From: an uncultured bacterium
GTDB lineage: Bacteria; Verrucomicrobiota; Kiritimatiellia; RFP12; UBA1067
Length of the DNA stretch: 36,428 bases
Assembly (NCBI GenBank): GCA_902776615.1
Contig: CACYQU010000018.1
Coordinates: 1-36,428, forward strand
Reading direction: 5' to 3'
This document shows, piece by piece, positions 6,848 through 15,270 of the stretch. The position numbers were made by a program, and so were the translations under genes. The notes below the pieces were generated by a model, which was not told where the DNA came from, made no database searches, and saw only the letters and a list, made by a program, of their open reading frames with translations. The first letter of the stretch is position 1; each line of letters begins with the position of its first letter.

Positions 6848-8863
6848 ATGGCAGATACGAAAGCCGCATTGAGCCAGCTTGGCGAATGCGCCGAGAGACA
6901 GGACTTCGAGGGTGCATTCGCCCTCGTCAAGGCGAACCGTGCGGAGCTTGCGAAGCAGATGCAGGCGGAGGGAATCAGGGATGCATTGAAGAAGACGACG
7001 AAGGACCGTCTTCTTCTTTCTTTTTTGGACGGCGTGGAATTCGGGGGGCGTCCTCTCGACGAGTCGCTGATGCGGCTTGAGAAGCTGATGTCGTTCCAGC
7101 AGGGTTCGCTTGTGCTGAACGACACGTGGGGGCTCGGCGTCGTGAAGCGCGTCGACTACTTCTACCGCCGCATGACCGTCGATTTCAAGACGCGCAAAGG
7201 CCACCAGTTCACCTACGCCGCCGCGACCGACATGCTCGAGCGCGCGCCCGAGAACCACATTCTCGTGCTGCGCCAGAGCGATCCGCAGGCCTTCGAGGCG
7301 ATGCTGCGCGACAAGCCGGGCGATTTCGTGAAGGCGGTGCTCAAGAGCTATGGCGACATGCCCGTTGTCAAGCTTGAGAACATCTGCGTCGCGAACGGCT
7401 TCGTGAAGTCCGTCAACTGGAAGGATTTCTGGGAGAAGGCCCGCGCCGAGCTTCGCCGCGACGAGCTCGTCGTGATACCCGTCAAGCGCACCGAGCCAAT
7501 CCAGCTGAAGGAGGCCGCGGAAGACTATGGCGACGGGTGGCTAACGGCGTTTTCGCACGAGACCGACCCCAAGCTCATCCTCGCATCCGTTCGCGAGTAC
7601 GTCGCGCAGGGCAGGTTCGCCACGTCCGACGATGCGGCCAAGGCGAAGATCGAAGAGAGGCTCGTGTTCGCGGTTACTGCGGCGCGAAAGGTAGATGACG
7701 CGCTCTTCGCGCGCCTGGCGTGCCTTGTGCGCGATCTCGGCTTCTCCAATCCGCCGGCGGCCGGCATGCGCGAGTATCTCTGGGAGCGCAAGCGTTTCGT
7801 CAAGGCGGCCGCCACGCTTCCCGCGCGCGAGGTCGGCGCGATGATATCGTTCCTCGCCGTGGACGACGAGGCGAAATCGCGCATCTGCAAGGCTCTGCCC
7901 GATCTGTGCTTCACGGCCGTGGCCGAGGTGGTTTCGCAGTTCGGCGGCGACGGCGCGTGCCGCGCGGCGGTTGCCGAGTTGATGAAGCAGCCCAAGGCGC
8001 CTGCGACCCTCATAACTCTTATCGTCGGCAAGTACGAGCAGTTCCGCGAATGGACCGAGCTGCCTTCGCTGATAACGATACTCACGCACGCGATTGCTCT
8101 TGGCGAGGGGCGCCAGGGCGGCGAGACGCTCAAGATGCAGAACATCGTGCGCCGCCTGTTCGCGGACACCAAGTGGCTGGAGAAGGTCTATTCGTGGCTC
8201 GGCGAAAGCGACCAGGTGCTGTTCTTCGAGCGCTTCCAGGCGTCCATCGCGTGGGATCCTTCGACCCACCACACGATAGTCGTGAGGATGACGAGGATCG
8301 TCCCCGCGCTCGAGGCCCATGTCGTGAAGGCCGAGAAGAAGAAAGAGTACGCGCGCCTCACAAGCTACCGCAGTTTCGCGCTGAGGAAGGCCGAGTATCT
8401 CAAGCTCATCAACGAGGAGATGCCGGCGAACGTGCGCAAGATCGAGGAGGCCAAGAGCTACGGCGACCTCAGCGAAAACGCCGAATACCAGTATGCGAAG
8501 GACGAGCAGCGCGCGCTCATGCAGAAGCAGACGCTCATGCAGGCCGACCTCGAGGTTGTGAAGCCGAGCGATTTCGCAGACGCATCCGTCGAAGAGGTTA
8601 TGCCCGGCGTGAGCGTAGTGGTGGCTGCGCCTGACGGCGAGCACGTCTACCATGTGCTCGGCGAGTGGGACAACGACCCTTCGGCAGGCATTCTTTCCTC
8701 AAAGGCGCGCCTTGCGCAGAACATGCTCGGCAAGAAGGCCGGCGACGAGTTCGAGCTGCCTGGCGCGGACGGGGCTACGCAGTTTGCGCGCATCGTGCAG
8801 GTGAAGCCGCTTCCGGACGAGATACGCGACTGGATGAAGCTGCCCGCAGGAATGCAGATATGA
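6848..8863 (+). CDS. greA: long-form transcription elongation factor GreA
   Basis: GreA rescues backtracked RNA polymerase by stimulating transcript cleavage through its coiled-coil tip in the secondary channel. The 671-aa product has an ordinary GreA at its C terminus: coiled coil from ~505 to 575 with the catalytic tip motif GDLSENAEY (539-547), then an FKBP-like domain to residue ~655. The ~490 residues before it are an extra, mostly helical region with a small beta segment (84-140, containing TWGLGVVKRVDYF) that could be an SH3/CarD-like fold, which is inference. E. coli GreA has about 158 residues; chlamydial GreA proteins are similarly long, so this is a lineage trait rather than a chance fusion. 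AGGAGA lies 9 nt before the ATG at 6848; a TTG at 6839 abuts it and is unlikely. Confidence 0.92.
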   Translation: MADTKAALSQLGECAERQDFEGAFALVKANRAELAKQMQAEGIRDALKKTTKDRLLLSFLDGVEFGGRPLDESLMRLEKLMSFQQGSLVLNDTWGLGVVKRVDYFYRRMTVDFKTRKGHQFTYAAATDMLERAPENHILVLRQSDPQAFEAMLRDKPGDFVKAVLKSYGDMPVVKLENICVANGFVKSVNWKDFWEKARAELRRDELVVIPVKRTEPIQLKEAAEDYGDGWLTAFSHETDPKLILASVREYVAQGRFATSDDAAKAKIEERLVFAVTAARKVDDALFARLACLVRDLGFSNPPAAGMREYLWERKRFVKAAATLPAREVGAMISFLAVDDEAKSRICKALPDLCFTAVAEVVSQFGGDGACRAAVAELMKQPKAPATLITLIVGKYEQFREWTELPSLITILTHAIALGEGRQGGETLKMQNIVRRLFADTKWLEKVYSWLGESDQVLFFERFQASIAWDPSTHHTIVVRMTRIVPALEAHVVKAEKKKEYARLTSYRSFALRKAEYLKLINEEMPANVRKIEEAKSYGDLSENAEYQYAKDEQRALMQKQTLMQADLEVVKPSDFADASVEEVMPGVSVVVAAPDGEHVYHVLGEWDNDPSAGILSSKARLAQNMLGKKAGDEFELPGADGATQFARIVQVKPLPDEIRDWMKLPAGMQI

Positions 8864-8869
8864 TATAAT
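8861..8869 (+). promoter_or_regulatory. extended -10 promoter of the dksA-like gene
   Basis: TGATATAAT, whose first three bases are the stop codon of greA. No -35 is seen. The leader of ~35 nt holds the 12-bp palindrome TTCGAATTCGAA (8887-8898), which runs into the ribosome binding site. Confidence 0.7.
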
Positions 8870-8910
8870 ACAGCTCGAATACGGAATTCGAATTCGAAAG
8901 GAGGCGTGTT

Positions 8911-9651
8911 ATGGCAGACAAACAGAAGAAGGCGGCGAAAAAGCCCGTAGCGAAAAAGCCCGCGGCGAAGAAGCCTGCGGCCAAGAATGCGCCGGCGGGC
9001 AAACCCGCCGCCGCGGTGAAGAAGGCCGAGCCGCCGGAGCAAACGGCAAAGGCGGACAAGAAGGTGCCGAACCGCGTGCCGCCGCGGATTATCCGCAAGC
9101 CGCCGGTCTTGGCAAAGCCGGTTCAGCCGCCCATGCCTGAGATCGACACGGCCAAAGCCGTCGCATTCGCGATGTCGATTGCTGAAGAGATGAAGCGCGC
9201 GGCGGCCGCGGCGTCGTCCGATAAAACCACCGACGACAGCTCGATCAGGCTTTCGAAGCGTCCGACGACGCGCGAGAGGGGCCAGACCACGGAGAAGTTC
9301 CCCGAAAACGATCTCAAGGATTTCCGCAGGCGTCTTCTCATCGAGCGCGAGAAGGCCCTTTCGGGCGTGAATGCGATGAAGGCGACGGGCTTCAACGAGT
9401 CCGACGACCACGAGGCGGACGGAGGCGACGGAACAAACCAGACTCTCCGCCTGCAGGCGCTTGGCCAGATGGGAACGATCAACCGCACCATTCAGCAGAT
9501 CGAGGAGGCCCTCCACCGCATAGACGACGGAACGTACGGCGTCTGCACGGTGTGCGGCCAGCTTATCCGCAAGCCGCGTCTCGTGAACCAGCCGTTCGTG
9601 CAGACATGCATGGAGTGCCAGAGCGAGATGGAGCGCAGCAACCGCGCATGA
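8911..9651 (+). CDS. DksA/TraR zinc-finger protein with basic Lys/Ala/Pro tail
   Basis: DksA-family proteins bind the RNA polymerase secondary channel and tune initiation, in some bacteria with ppGpp. In this 246-aa product residues ~130-210 form the coiled-coil region and residues 212-236 a four-cysteine zinc finger (C212, C215, C233, C236; VCTVCGQLI then CMEC). The DxxDxA tip of E. coli DksA is not evident. Residues 4-75 are a histone H1-like tail of AKKP-type repeats, which could bind nucleic acid. AAAGGAGG lies 6 nt upstream of the ATG. The stop overlaps the lspA start (ATGA), so the two are probably co-translated. From memory, chlamydiae also keep a dksA-like gene beside lspA. Confidence 0.85.
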   Translation: MADKQKKAAKKPVAKKPAAKKPAAKNAPAGKPAAAVKKAEPPEQTAKADKKVPNRVPPRIIRKPPVLAKPVQPPMPEIDTAKAVAFAMSIAEEMKRAAAAASSDKTTDDSSIRLSKRPTTRERGQTTEKFPENDLKDFRRRLLIEREKALSGVNAMKATGFNESDDHEADGGDGTNQTLRLQALGQMGTINRTIQQIEEALHRIDDGTYGVCTVCGQLIRKPRLVNQPFVQTCMECQSEMERSNRA

Positions 9652-10115
9652 GGCGCTTTCTCGTGACATTCGCCGTGGTCGCCAACTTGTGTCTGGCGGA
9701 CGCGGTAACCAAGGAACTTGCCGCAGGTCTCCTGAAAGGGGCTGCGGCAGTTTCGGTGATACCAGGCTTCTTCAACCTTGCGTATGTGGAGAACCGCGGC
9801 GCCGCATGGGGGATGTTCCAGGGGCAGGTGTGGCCGCTCGCGGTGTTCGGCGTGGTGGCGCTTGGGTTTCTCGTATGGAAGCGCCGCGCCGTGTTCGGGG
9901 ATGCGTGGGTGGCGCCGTGCCTCATGTATGCGGGAATCGTCGGGAACCTTATCGACCGCATATTCAGGGGATTTGTCATCGACATGCTCGACTTTCACTG
10001 GGGCGCGAGCCACTTTCCGTGCTTCAACCTGGCCGACACCTACATATGCGTGGCGGCAGGCTTGCTGATACTAGCGTCGTTTCTTGAACGCCGGGAAGAC
10101 CCGGCCGCGAGATGA
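9648..10115 (+). CDS. lspA: lipoprotein signal peptidase (signal peptidase II)
   Basis: LspA is an inner-membrane aspartyl protease that removes the signal peptide of diacylglyceryl-modified prolipoproteins. The 155-aa product has the usual length and four hydrophobic segments (about 3-20, 58-77, 87-103 and 128-146). Conserved blocks are present: ENRGAAWG (49-56), GNLIDRIFRGFVIDMLDFHW (99-118) and FNLADT (126-131). The catalytic dyad is probably D112 and D130. Translation is coupled at both ends through ATGA overlaps, with the dksA-like gene upstream and miaA downstream. I chose the ATG at 9648 because it gives the standard N terminus; the longer frame only reads through dksA in another frame. 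Confidence 0.95.
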   Translation: MRRFLVTFAVVANLCLADAVTKELAAGLLKGAAAVSVIPGFFNLAYVENRGAAWGMFQGQVWPLAVFGVVALGFLVWKRRAVFGDAWVAPCLMYAGIVGNLIDRIFRGFVIDMLDFHWGASHFPCFNLADTYICVAAGLLILASFLERREDPAAR

Positions 10116-10801
10116 AGCGCAGCGCCTATCTTCTGGCTGGACCGACTGCCAGCGGCAAGAGCGCGATAGCGGCGATTCTTGCGCGACGTCTTGGCGCCTG
10201 GATACTCAGCGCCGACTCCATGCTGGTGTACAAGGGCATGAACGTCGGCACCGCCAAGCCGCCGCCGGATGAGATCGCCGAGTTTCACATGGGCGGAGTG
10301 GACCTTGTCACGCCAGCCGAGGAGTTTTCGTCCGGCGCATGGCTCCGCGCTGCCGCGCAGTGGGCGCGTGAAGTTCCGGAGGATGTTCCGATAGTGATTG
10401 TCGGCGGGACGGGGCTGTACTTTTCGGCGCTGTTGAGAGGCCTGGACCGCAGGTGGGTGAAGCCGCCGCCGGAGTATCCCGTGATAAAGATAGACCGCGC
10501 GGTTGTGCGCGAGCGCATACGCGCGAGGCTCGATGAAATGTTCATGAGCGGACTCGAGGAGGAGAAGCGCCGCCTGCACGAGGCGTATCCAATCTGGTCC
10601 AGAACCGCATCTCTTGCGATAGGTTACCGCGACGGCGATGATGCATCCAAGATCCTTACGCGCACTTGCCAGCTGGCGAAGCGGCAGGATACGTGGTTCC
10701 GCCACCAGGCCACGCCGCTTTATGTCGAGCCGGATGCGGAATCTGTCTGGGCGATGTGGCGCGAGCGCGGCCCGTGGTCTGTGACATTTGAAGACCTTTG
10801 A
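10112..10801 (+). CDS. miaA: tRNA dimethylallyltransferase, internally shortened
   Basis: MiaA transfers dimethylallyl from DMAPP to A37 of tRNAs reading UNN codons. This 229-aa product has the P-loop GPTASGKS (10-17), SADSMLVYKGMNVGTAKP, GGTGLYFSALLRGLD and, near the C terminus, IGYRD and LAKRQDTWFRH. It is ~70-80 residues shorter than usual. Relative to E. coli MiaA, the segment between the GLD block and the RIRARLDEMFMSGLEEE helix is missing; this takes out the insertion domain and the RALEV-type motif. The frame is intact, so this is an in-frame loss and not a frameshift. It could be a compact active enzyme or a degraded one. It starts within the lspA stop (ATGA). Confidence 0.82.
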   Translation: MKRSAYLLAGPTASGKSAIAAILARRLGAWILSADSMLVYKGMNVGTAKPPPDEIAEFHMGGVDLVTPAEEFSSGAWLRAAAQWAREVPEDVPIVIVGGTGLYFSALLRGLDRRWVKPPPEYPVIKIDRAVVRERIRARLDEMFMSGLEEEKRRLHEAYPIWSRTASLAIGYRDGDDASKILTRTCQLAKRQDTWFRHQATPLYVEPDAESVWAMWRERGPWSVTFEDL

Positions 10802-10823
10802 TGCGACGGACCGCGGACGGAAA

Positions 10824-10832
10824 TGATATAAT
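10824..10832 (+). promoter_or_regulatory. extended -10 promoter of dapB, leaderless layout
   Basis: TGATATAAT ends 8 nt before the dapB ATG at 10841. The expected transcription start is 0-2 nt before the ATG, and no ribosome binding site fits between. Confidence 0.75.
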
Positions 10833-10840
10833 GTCCGTGT

Positions 10841-11584
10841 ATGAAAACAAAGATTGCAATTCTTGGCGCGGCCGGAAGAATGGGCCGCAAGCTTGTCGAG
10901 CTTGCCGCAGGTACGGATCTTGAGGTTGTGGCCAAGGTGGATGTTGCGGACGGTTTCGACCGCGACTGGCCCGAAGGCGTCGAAGGCGTAGTGGACTTCT
11001 CGCACCACACTGCCGTTCCGAAGGCCATCGGCAAGGCGGCGGCGCAGGGCATCGCCTATGTAATAGGCACTACCGGGTTGACTGCCGAGGAGCAGGCGCA
11101 CGTCGACGCCGCCGCGAAGAAGATACCTGTCGTGCAGAGCGGCAACTATTCGCTGGGCGTCAACCTGCTGATGGAACTCGTGAGGAAGGCGGCGTCGGTT
11201 CTCGGGCCGGAATACGACATCGAGATAACCGAGATGCACCACCGCCACAAGAAGGATGCCCCTAGCGGCACCGCATTGATGCTTGCGAAGTCCGCAAACG
11301 AGGGGCGCGCGGAGATCGGCGCCGCCGCGCAGGGCTTCGTCTACGGGCGCAGCGGCGAGACGGGCGAGCGGCCTGCCGGGGAGATTGCGGTGCATGCGCT
11401 GCGCGGCGGAGCGGTTGTGGGCGATCATACCGTAATGTTCGCGGGCGATCTCGAGAGGGTGGAACTCACGCACAGGGCGCAGGATCGCGCGGCGTTCGCC
11501 GCCGGCGCCCTGAAGGCGCTTGCGTGGGCGCGAGGACGGGCGCCGGGCATATACACCATGCGCGACGTTCTCGCACTGGCGTAG
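10841..11584 (+). CDS. dapB: 4-hydroxy-tetrahydrodipicolinate reductase
   Basis: DapB reduces 4-hydroxy-tetrahydrodipicolinate to tetrahydrodipicolinate with NAD(P)H, a shared step of lysine and diaminopimelate synthesis, so it feeds peptidoglycan. The 247-aa product has the dinucleotide-binding GAAGRMG (9-15), the GTTGL loop (76-80) and the active-site block EMHHRHKKDAPSGTA (131-145) with catalytic His/Lys residues. It is slightly shorter than the ~270-aa E. coli enzyme. No Shine-Dalgarno precedes the ATG and the -10 is 8 nt away, so the mRNA is probably leaderless. No other dap gene is in the window. Confidence 0.95.
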   Translation: MKTKIAILGAAGRMGRKLVELAAGTDLEVVAKVDVADGFDRDWPEGVEGVVDFSHHTAVPKAIGKAAAQGIAYVIGTTGLTAEEQAHVDAAAKKIPVVQSGNYSLGVNLLMELVRKAASVLGPEYDIEITEMHHRHKKDAPSGTALMLAKSANEGRAEIGAAAQGFVYGRSGETGERPAGEIAVHALRGGAVVGDHTVMFAGDLERVELTHRAQDRAAFAAGALKALAWARGRAPGIYTMRDVLALA

Positions 11585-11588
11585 TTTT

Positions 11589-11597
11589 TGGTATAAT
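11589..11597 (+). promoter_or_regulatory. extended -10 promoter of rsfS, leaderless layout
   Basis: TGGTATAAT follows TTTTT directly after the dapB stop codon and ends 6 nt before the rsfS ATG, so the A of the ATG is the expected +1. Confidence 0.78.
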
Positions 11598-11603
11598 ACA
11601 GGC

Positions 11604-11924
11604 ATGACCGCAGAACAGCAAGCAAAGGCAATCGCAAAGGCGCTTGAAGACCGAAAGGGCGAAGACGTCAAAATCTACGACGTGAGGGGCAAGTCGTCCC
11701 TTGCCGACTTTTTTGTCGTGGCGACCGGTACCGCAGCGCCCCACCTGAAGGCTCTCGTCGCAGAATCGCAATCGGCCATGAAGGCCGAAGGCGTTTCGAG
11801 CTACAGAACGAGCGGCGACCCGGAGAGCGGATGGATAGTCGTCGACTATGTGGACGTGGTGGTGCATGTGTTTTCTCCGGAGGCGCGTGCATACTACGCG
11901 CTGGAGAAGATCTGGGCGCAATGA
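11604..11924 (+). CDS. rsfS: ribosomal silencing factor RsfS
   Basis: RsfS binds ribosomal protein L14 on the 50S subunit and blocks subunit joining when nutrients are scarce. The 106-aa product shows the family pattern: KAIAKALEDRKGEDVKIYDVRGKSS at the start in broken form (residues ~8-32), then ADFFVVATG, the SGDPESGWIVVDYVDVVVHVF strand region, and ARAYYALEKIW at the end. It has the usual compact length. It lies 19 nt after dapB with its own promoter and no ribosome binding site. It is followed closely by an RNA methyltransferase, so the promoter may drive the set of genes up to the CxxC protein ending at 15810. Confidence 0.93.
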   Translation: MTAEQQAKAIAKALEDRKGEDVKIYDVRGKSSLADFFVVATGTAAPHLKALVAESQSAMKAEGVSSYRTSGDPESGWIVVDYVDVVVHVFSPEARAYYALEKIWAQ

Positions 11925-11934
11925 CCTTGGCGCG

Positions 11935-13143
11935 ATGACATCCACCGTTTACATAGCGAAGAACGTATACGGCGGCGACGGGCTTGGAAGGCTCGGCGAC
12001 GGGCGTGTCGTTTTCGTGCCGGGCGCATTCGCCGGCGAAAACGTGAAGGCCGAGATCGTCGAAGAGCGGCGTTCGTTCGTGAAGGCAAGGCTTGTGGAGG
12101 TCGTCGAGGCGAGCCCATTCAGAACGGGCACAGGCCCCGAGCCGATTCCCGGGATGGTCTACTCCAACCTCTCGTACGCCGCCGAGCTTGACGCCAAGGA
12201 AGCGCAGCTGAAGGAGGCGCTTGAGCGCGCACGCCTTTCGCCTGGGGGCTTTTCGCGTATCGACTGCTCTCAGGAGCCACTCAACTACCGCAACAAGGTC
12301 GTATACCATTTCGCCAAGCAGGGCGGAGACTGGGCGCTTGGCTACTGGAAGGAGCCAGACCACGAAATAGTCGACATAACATCCGATCCGCTTGCGAGAC
12401 CCGAGATCAATGCCAAGCTGCCTGAAATAAGGCGACATGCAATTACGCTTCTCACGCAGGGGGCGGAGTCCGTGCGCCGCGACACCGAGCGCAAGGGCAA
12501 CATCACCGTCCGCTGGACGCCGAGAAGCGGAGTTCAGTGGTGGATTGGCGATGCTCCGAAGGGCCTTGCGCTCAAGGAGGTTACGTGCGGCAGGGTGTTC
12601 GAGGTTCCGGCGGGCGGTTTTTACCAGGTGAATCCCGTCGCGGGCGAAAGCCTGGTAAGAGCCGTTGTGGACGAGTACGCCAAAGGCGTGGATGTCGCAC
12701 CGAACATCTTGGATCTTTACTGTGGCGTCGGCGTGTTTGGCCTCAGTTGCGCACATGCCGCGAAGACGCCAGACATGCGGCTGGTTGGCGTGGAGTCGGG
12801 GCGCGAGGCGATAGACTTCGCAAAGCGCAACGCCGCCGCGCAAGGTGCGCAGGGGTTGTTTTTCGCCGAGGAAGTCGGGCGCAACATGAAGCGCATCAAG
12901 ATAGGCGCGCGTTCGACTGTTGTCGTAGATCCGCCGCGCGGCGGACTTGAAAAACGCGTACCGGAGTGGCTGGCCGCATCGCGCGCCCCGCGCATAATGT
13001 ACGTCAGCTGCGATCCCGCCACGCTTGTGAGGGATCTCCGCGTGATATGCCGCGGATACGATCTCGACTCCGTGCGCTGGGTCGATATGTTCCCGCGCAC
13101 GGCCCGTTTCGAGACGTTGGCGATTTTGCGCAAGCGTGCGTAG
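11935..13143 (+). CDS. TrmA/RlmD-type RNA uracil-C5 methyltransferase
   Basis: This family methylates C5 of uridine in rRNA or tRNA using SAM. The 402-aa product has an N-terminal TRAM domain (~1-60), the SAM motif LDLYCGVGVFG (259-269), VVVDPPRGGLEK (329-340), the catalytic cysteine C359 in YVSCDPATL and a general base E393 in FPRTARFET. The four-cysteine iron-sulfur site of RlmD/RlmC is missing: the region after the TRAM domain (residues 61-90) has no cysteines. The substrate cannot be told from the sequence. I chose the ATG at 11935, 10 nt after the rsfS stop. No strong ribosome binding site is visible, so coupling to rsfS is likely. Confidence 0.85.
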   Translation: MTSTVYIAKNVYGGDGLGRLGDGRVVFVPGAFAGENVKAEIVEERRSFVKARLVEVVEASPFRTGTGPEPIPGMVYSNLSYAAELDAKEAQLKEALERARLSPGGFSRIDCSQEPLNYRNKVVYHFAKQGGDWALGYWKEPDHEIVDITSDPLARPEINAKLPEIRRHAITLLTQGAESVRRDTERKGNITVRWTPRSGVQWWIGDAPKGLALKEVTCGRVFEVPAGGFYQVNPVAGESLVRAVVDEYAKGVDVAPNILDLYCGVGVFGLSCAHAAKTPDMRLVGVESGREAIDFAKRNAAAQGAQGLFFAEEVGRNMKRIKIGARSTVVVDPPRGGLEKRVPEWLAASRAPRIMYVSCDPATLVRDLRVICRGYDLDSVRWVDMFPRTARFETLAILRKRA

Positions 13144-13161
13144 ACGGAGGAGCGCGGAGTA

Positions 13162-14574
13162 ATGCCTGGCGCATTCAACGATGACATCGAGGCTGTGCGC
13201 GAGGTCGCGCGGCTCGTGAAGTCGTCTGGCGGCCGTGCGCTGCTCGTCGGCGGATGCGTGCGCGACGAGCTGCTTGGCGCGAAGCCGAAAGACTTCGACG
13301 TCGAGGTGTATGGAATATCGCCAGACAGATTGCAGAAGGTGCTGTCAGGGTCGTTTCGCCTCGACCTCGTGGGCGCATCGTTCGGCGTGCTGAAGCTGCA
13401 CGGCAGCGAAATCGACGTCGCGGTTCCGCGCCGTGAGACAAAACTCGGCCTGGGGCACAAGGCGTTTGGCATAGAGTACGATCCGTCCCTCACGGTGAAG
13501 GAAGCGGCGGCGAGGCGCGATTTTACCATAAACGCGATATACCGCGACCCGCTGACGGACGAGATCATCGATCCTTGGAACGGCCGTGCGGACCTTGATT
13601 CGCGGATTCTCAGGCATGTGTCGGACCATTTCAGGGAAGACCCGTTGAGAGTTCTGAGGGGCATGCAGTTTGTCGCAAGATTCAATCTCGAACCTGCGCC
13701 AGAGACTGTGGCGACATGCAGGAAGATGACGCCGGAGGGTCTTCCGCGCGAACGGCTTTTCGAAGAATGGGCGAAGCTTCTCACACGAGGCGAGAGGATA
13801 TCCGCCGGGCTGGATTTTCTTCGCGCCGTCGGGTGGACGCGCTACTACCCAGAGCTCGAAGCTCTCATAGGCTGCCGGCAGGATCCCGAGTGGCATCCCG
13901 AGGGAGATGTGTGGAACCACACCATGTGCTGCCTCGACGCCTTCGCGCGCCATCGCACCGGAGAGGACGATTTGATAGTGGGCCTTGCGGTGCTCTGCCA
14001 CGATTTCGGCAAGCCCGCCACGACGCGTTTCGACCGGTGCGCAAGGCGCATACGCTCGCTTGGACACGACGAAAAGGGCGTCGCTCCGACAAGGTCGTTT
14101 CTGCGCAGGCTGACAAACGAAGAGCGGATACTGAAGGAGGTTCCGCCGCTTGTGAGGTGCCATATGCGGCCTTTCGCGCTTTGGAAGTCGCATGCCGGCG
14201 AAAGCGCCATACGCCGTCTCGCGGCGGAGGTTGTGCGAATCGACAGGCTCATACGCGTCGCCGCGGCGGACGACGAGGGGCGCCCGCCTTTTCCAAGAGA
14301 CCCTGCGGCGCTTGAGTGGCTTGCGGCCGAGGCCGAAAGGATGAAGATCGCCGACTCCGCGCCGGCCCCGATCGTTCGCGGGCGAGATCTGATCGCTTTG
14401 GGCATGCGGCCGGGGGTTGAGTTCGGCAAAGTCCTGAACGCCTGCTACGAGGCGCAGCTGGACGGGGCTTTCGCCGATCTTCGCGGAGGCATCGCGTATG
14501 TGCGCGAAAGGATGCATGACATTTTACAGACACAAAAAAAGAGAACGGAGGAAAAACAATGGCGGAACTTATAG
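13162..14574 (+). CDS. CCA-adding-type tRNA nucleotidyltransferase with HD domain
   Basis: The class II nucleotidyltransferase head (residues ~20-180) has the LLVGGCVRDELLG motif (27-39), metal-binding D44 and D46 in DFDVEV, and RRDFTINAI (118-126), followed by the RNA-binding helices with EDPLRVLRGMQFVARF. After it comes an HD phosphohydrolase domain with VWNHTMCCLD (250-259) and the HD pair H280-D281 in LCHDFGKP. This arrangement fits bifunctional enzymes that add or repair the tRNA 3' CCA and hydrolyse 2',3'-cyclic phosphates. The tRNA-Ala gene in this window already encodes its CCA, so repair may be a main role. At 470 aa it is a little longer than E. coli Cca. The last 16 nt overlap pyrF. 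Confidence 0.88.
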   Translation: MPGAFNDDIEAVREVARLVKSSGGRALLVGGCVRDELLGAKPKDFDVEVYGISPDRLQKVLSGSFRLDLVGASFGVLKLHGSEIDVAVPRRETKLGLGHKAFGIEYDPSLTVKEAAARRDFTINAIYRDPLTDEIIDPWNGRADLDSRILRHVSDHFREDPLRVLRGMQFVARFNLEPAPETVATCRKMTPEGLPRERLFEEWAKLLTRGERISAGLDFLRAVGWTRYYPELEALIGCRQDPEWHPEGDVWNHTMCCLDAFARHRTGEDDLIVGLAVLCHDFGKPATTRFDRCARRIRSLGHDEKGVAPTRSFLRRLTNEERILKEVPPLVRCHMRPFALWKSHAGESAIRRLAAEVVRIDRLIRVAAADDEGRPPFPRDPAALEWLAAEAERMKIADSAPAPIVRGRDLIALGMRPGVEFGKVLNACYEAQLDGAFADLRGGIAYVRERMHDILQTQKKRTEEKQWRNL

Positions 14575-15260
14575 TTGCCCTTGATGTACAGACGCGCGAA
14601 GAAGCGGTCGAGAAGGTTAAGCTTATAGGCGATCCTGTGGGCTTCTACAAAATAGGGCTTGAACTTTTTACCGCTGAGGGACCGGATGTGGTGAAAGCGG
14701 TCAGGGATCTCGGCAAGAAGGTTTTTCTCGACCTCAAGTTTCACGACATACCGCGCACTGTCGAGCGCGCCGTGCGGTCCGGCGGGAAGCTTGGCGTCGA
14801 TCTCATGACCATTCATTCCGTAGGCGGCAGGGCTATGATACGGGCCGCTGCGGACGCTGCGGCGGAGTTCGGCGAGGCGGGGCCGAAGATTCTTGCCGTG
14901 ACGGTTCTTACGTCGCTCGACCAGGGCGATCTGGAGGATGTCGGCATATCAGGCCGGACGCCCGCGGAACAGGTCGCGTCGATGGCGCGTTTTGCGACCG
15001 AATGCGGCGCGCACGGCCTCGTATGCTCGCCAAAGGAGGTAGGTGCGCTTTCCGGGGTGCTCAAGGCCGGAACACTGTTTGTCACGCCTGGCGTGAGGCC
15101 TGCCGGCGCGGCTGTCGGCGACCAGAAGCGCGTAGCCACGCCTGCCGACGCGGTGCGCGATGGCGCAACACACCTTGTCGTCGGGCGGCCGGTGCTTGCC
15201 GCGGAGAATCCGTGCGACGCGGCGCGCGCGATTCTTGCCGAGATGAACGCCGTATCGTGA
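14559..15260 (+). CDS. pyrF: orotidine 5'-phosphate decarboxylase
   Basis: PyrF converts OMP to UMP in the last step of de novo pyrimidine synthesis. The 233-aa TIM barrel begins ELIVALDV and carries the catalytic DLKFHDIP (D58, K60, D63) and the phosphate-binding TPGVRPAG near residue 178 with a VVGRPVL block near 216. Length is typical. GGAGG lies just before the ATG at 14559, inside the end of the upstream nucleotidyltransferase gene, with a 16-nt overlap. No other pyr gene is nearby, so the operon is mixed-function. Confidence 0.95.
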   Translation: MAELIVALDVQTREEAVEKVKLIGDPVGFYKIGLELFTAEGPDVVKAVRDLGKKVFLDLKFHDIPRTVERAVRSGGKLGVDLMTIHSVGGRAMIRAAADAAAEFGEAGPKILAVTVLTSLDQGDLEDVGISGRTPAEQVASMARFATECGAHGLVCSPKEVGALSGVLKAGTLFVTPGVRPAGAAVGDQKRVATPADAVRDGATHLVVGRPVLAAENPCDAARAILAEMNAVS

Positions 15261-15270
15261 GGAGATCGCC

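Noticed and set aside
8887..8898. TTCGAATTCGAA palindrome in the dksA-like leader as an operator
   Set aside because: Low-complexity repetition of GAATTC in a short leader; could arise by chance and no second site is seen.
11995..12205. Iron-sulfur cysteine cluster in the RNA methyltransferase
   Set aside because: The region after the TRAM domain has no cysteines, so an RlmD-specific assignment was not made.
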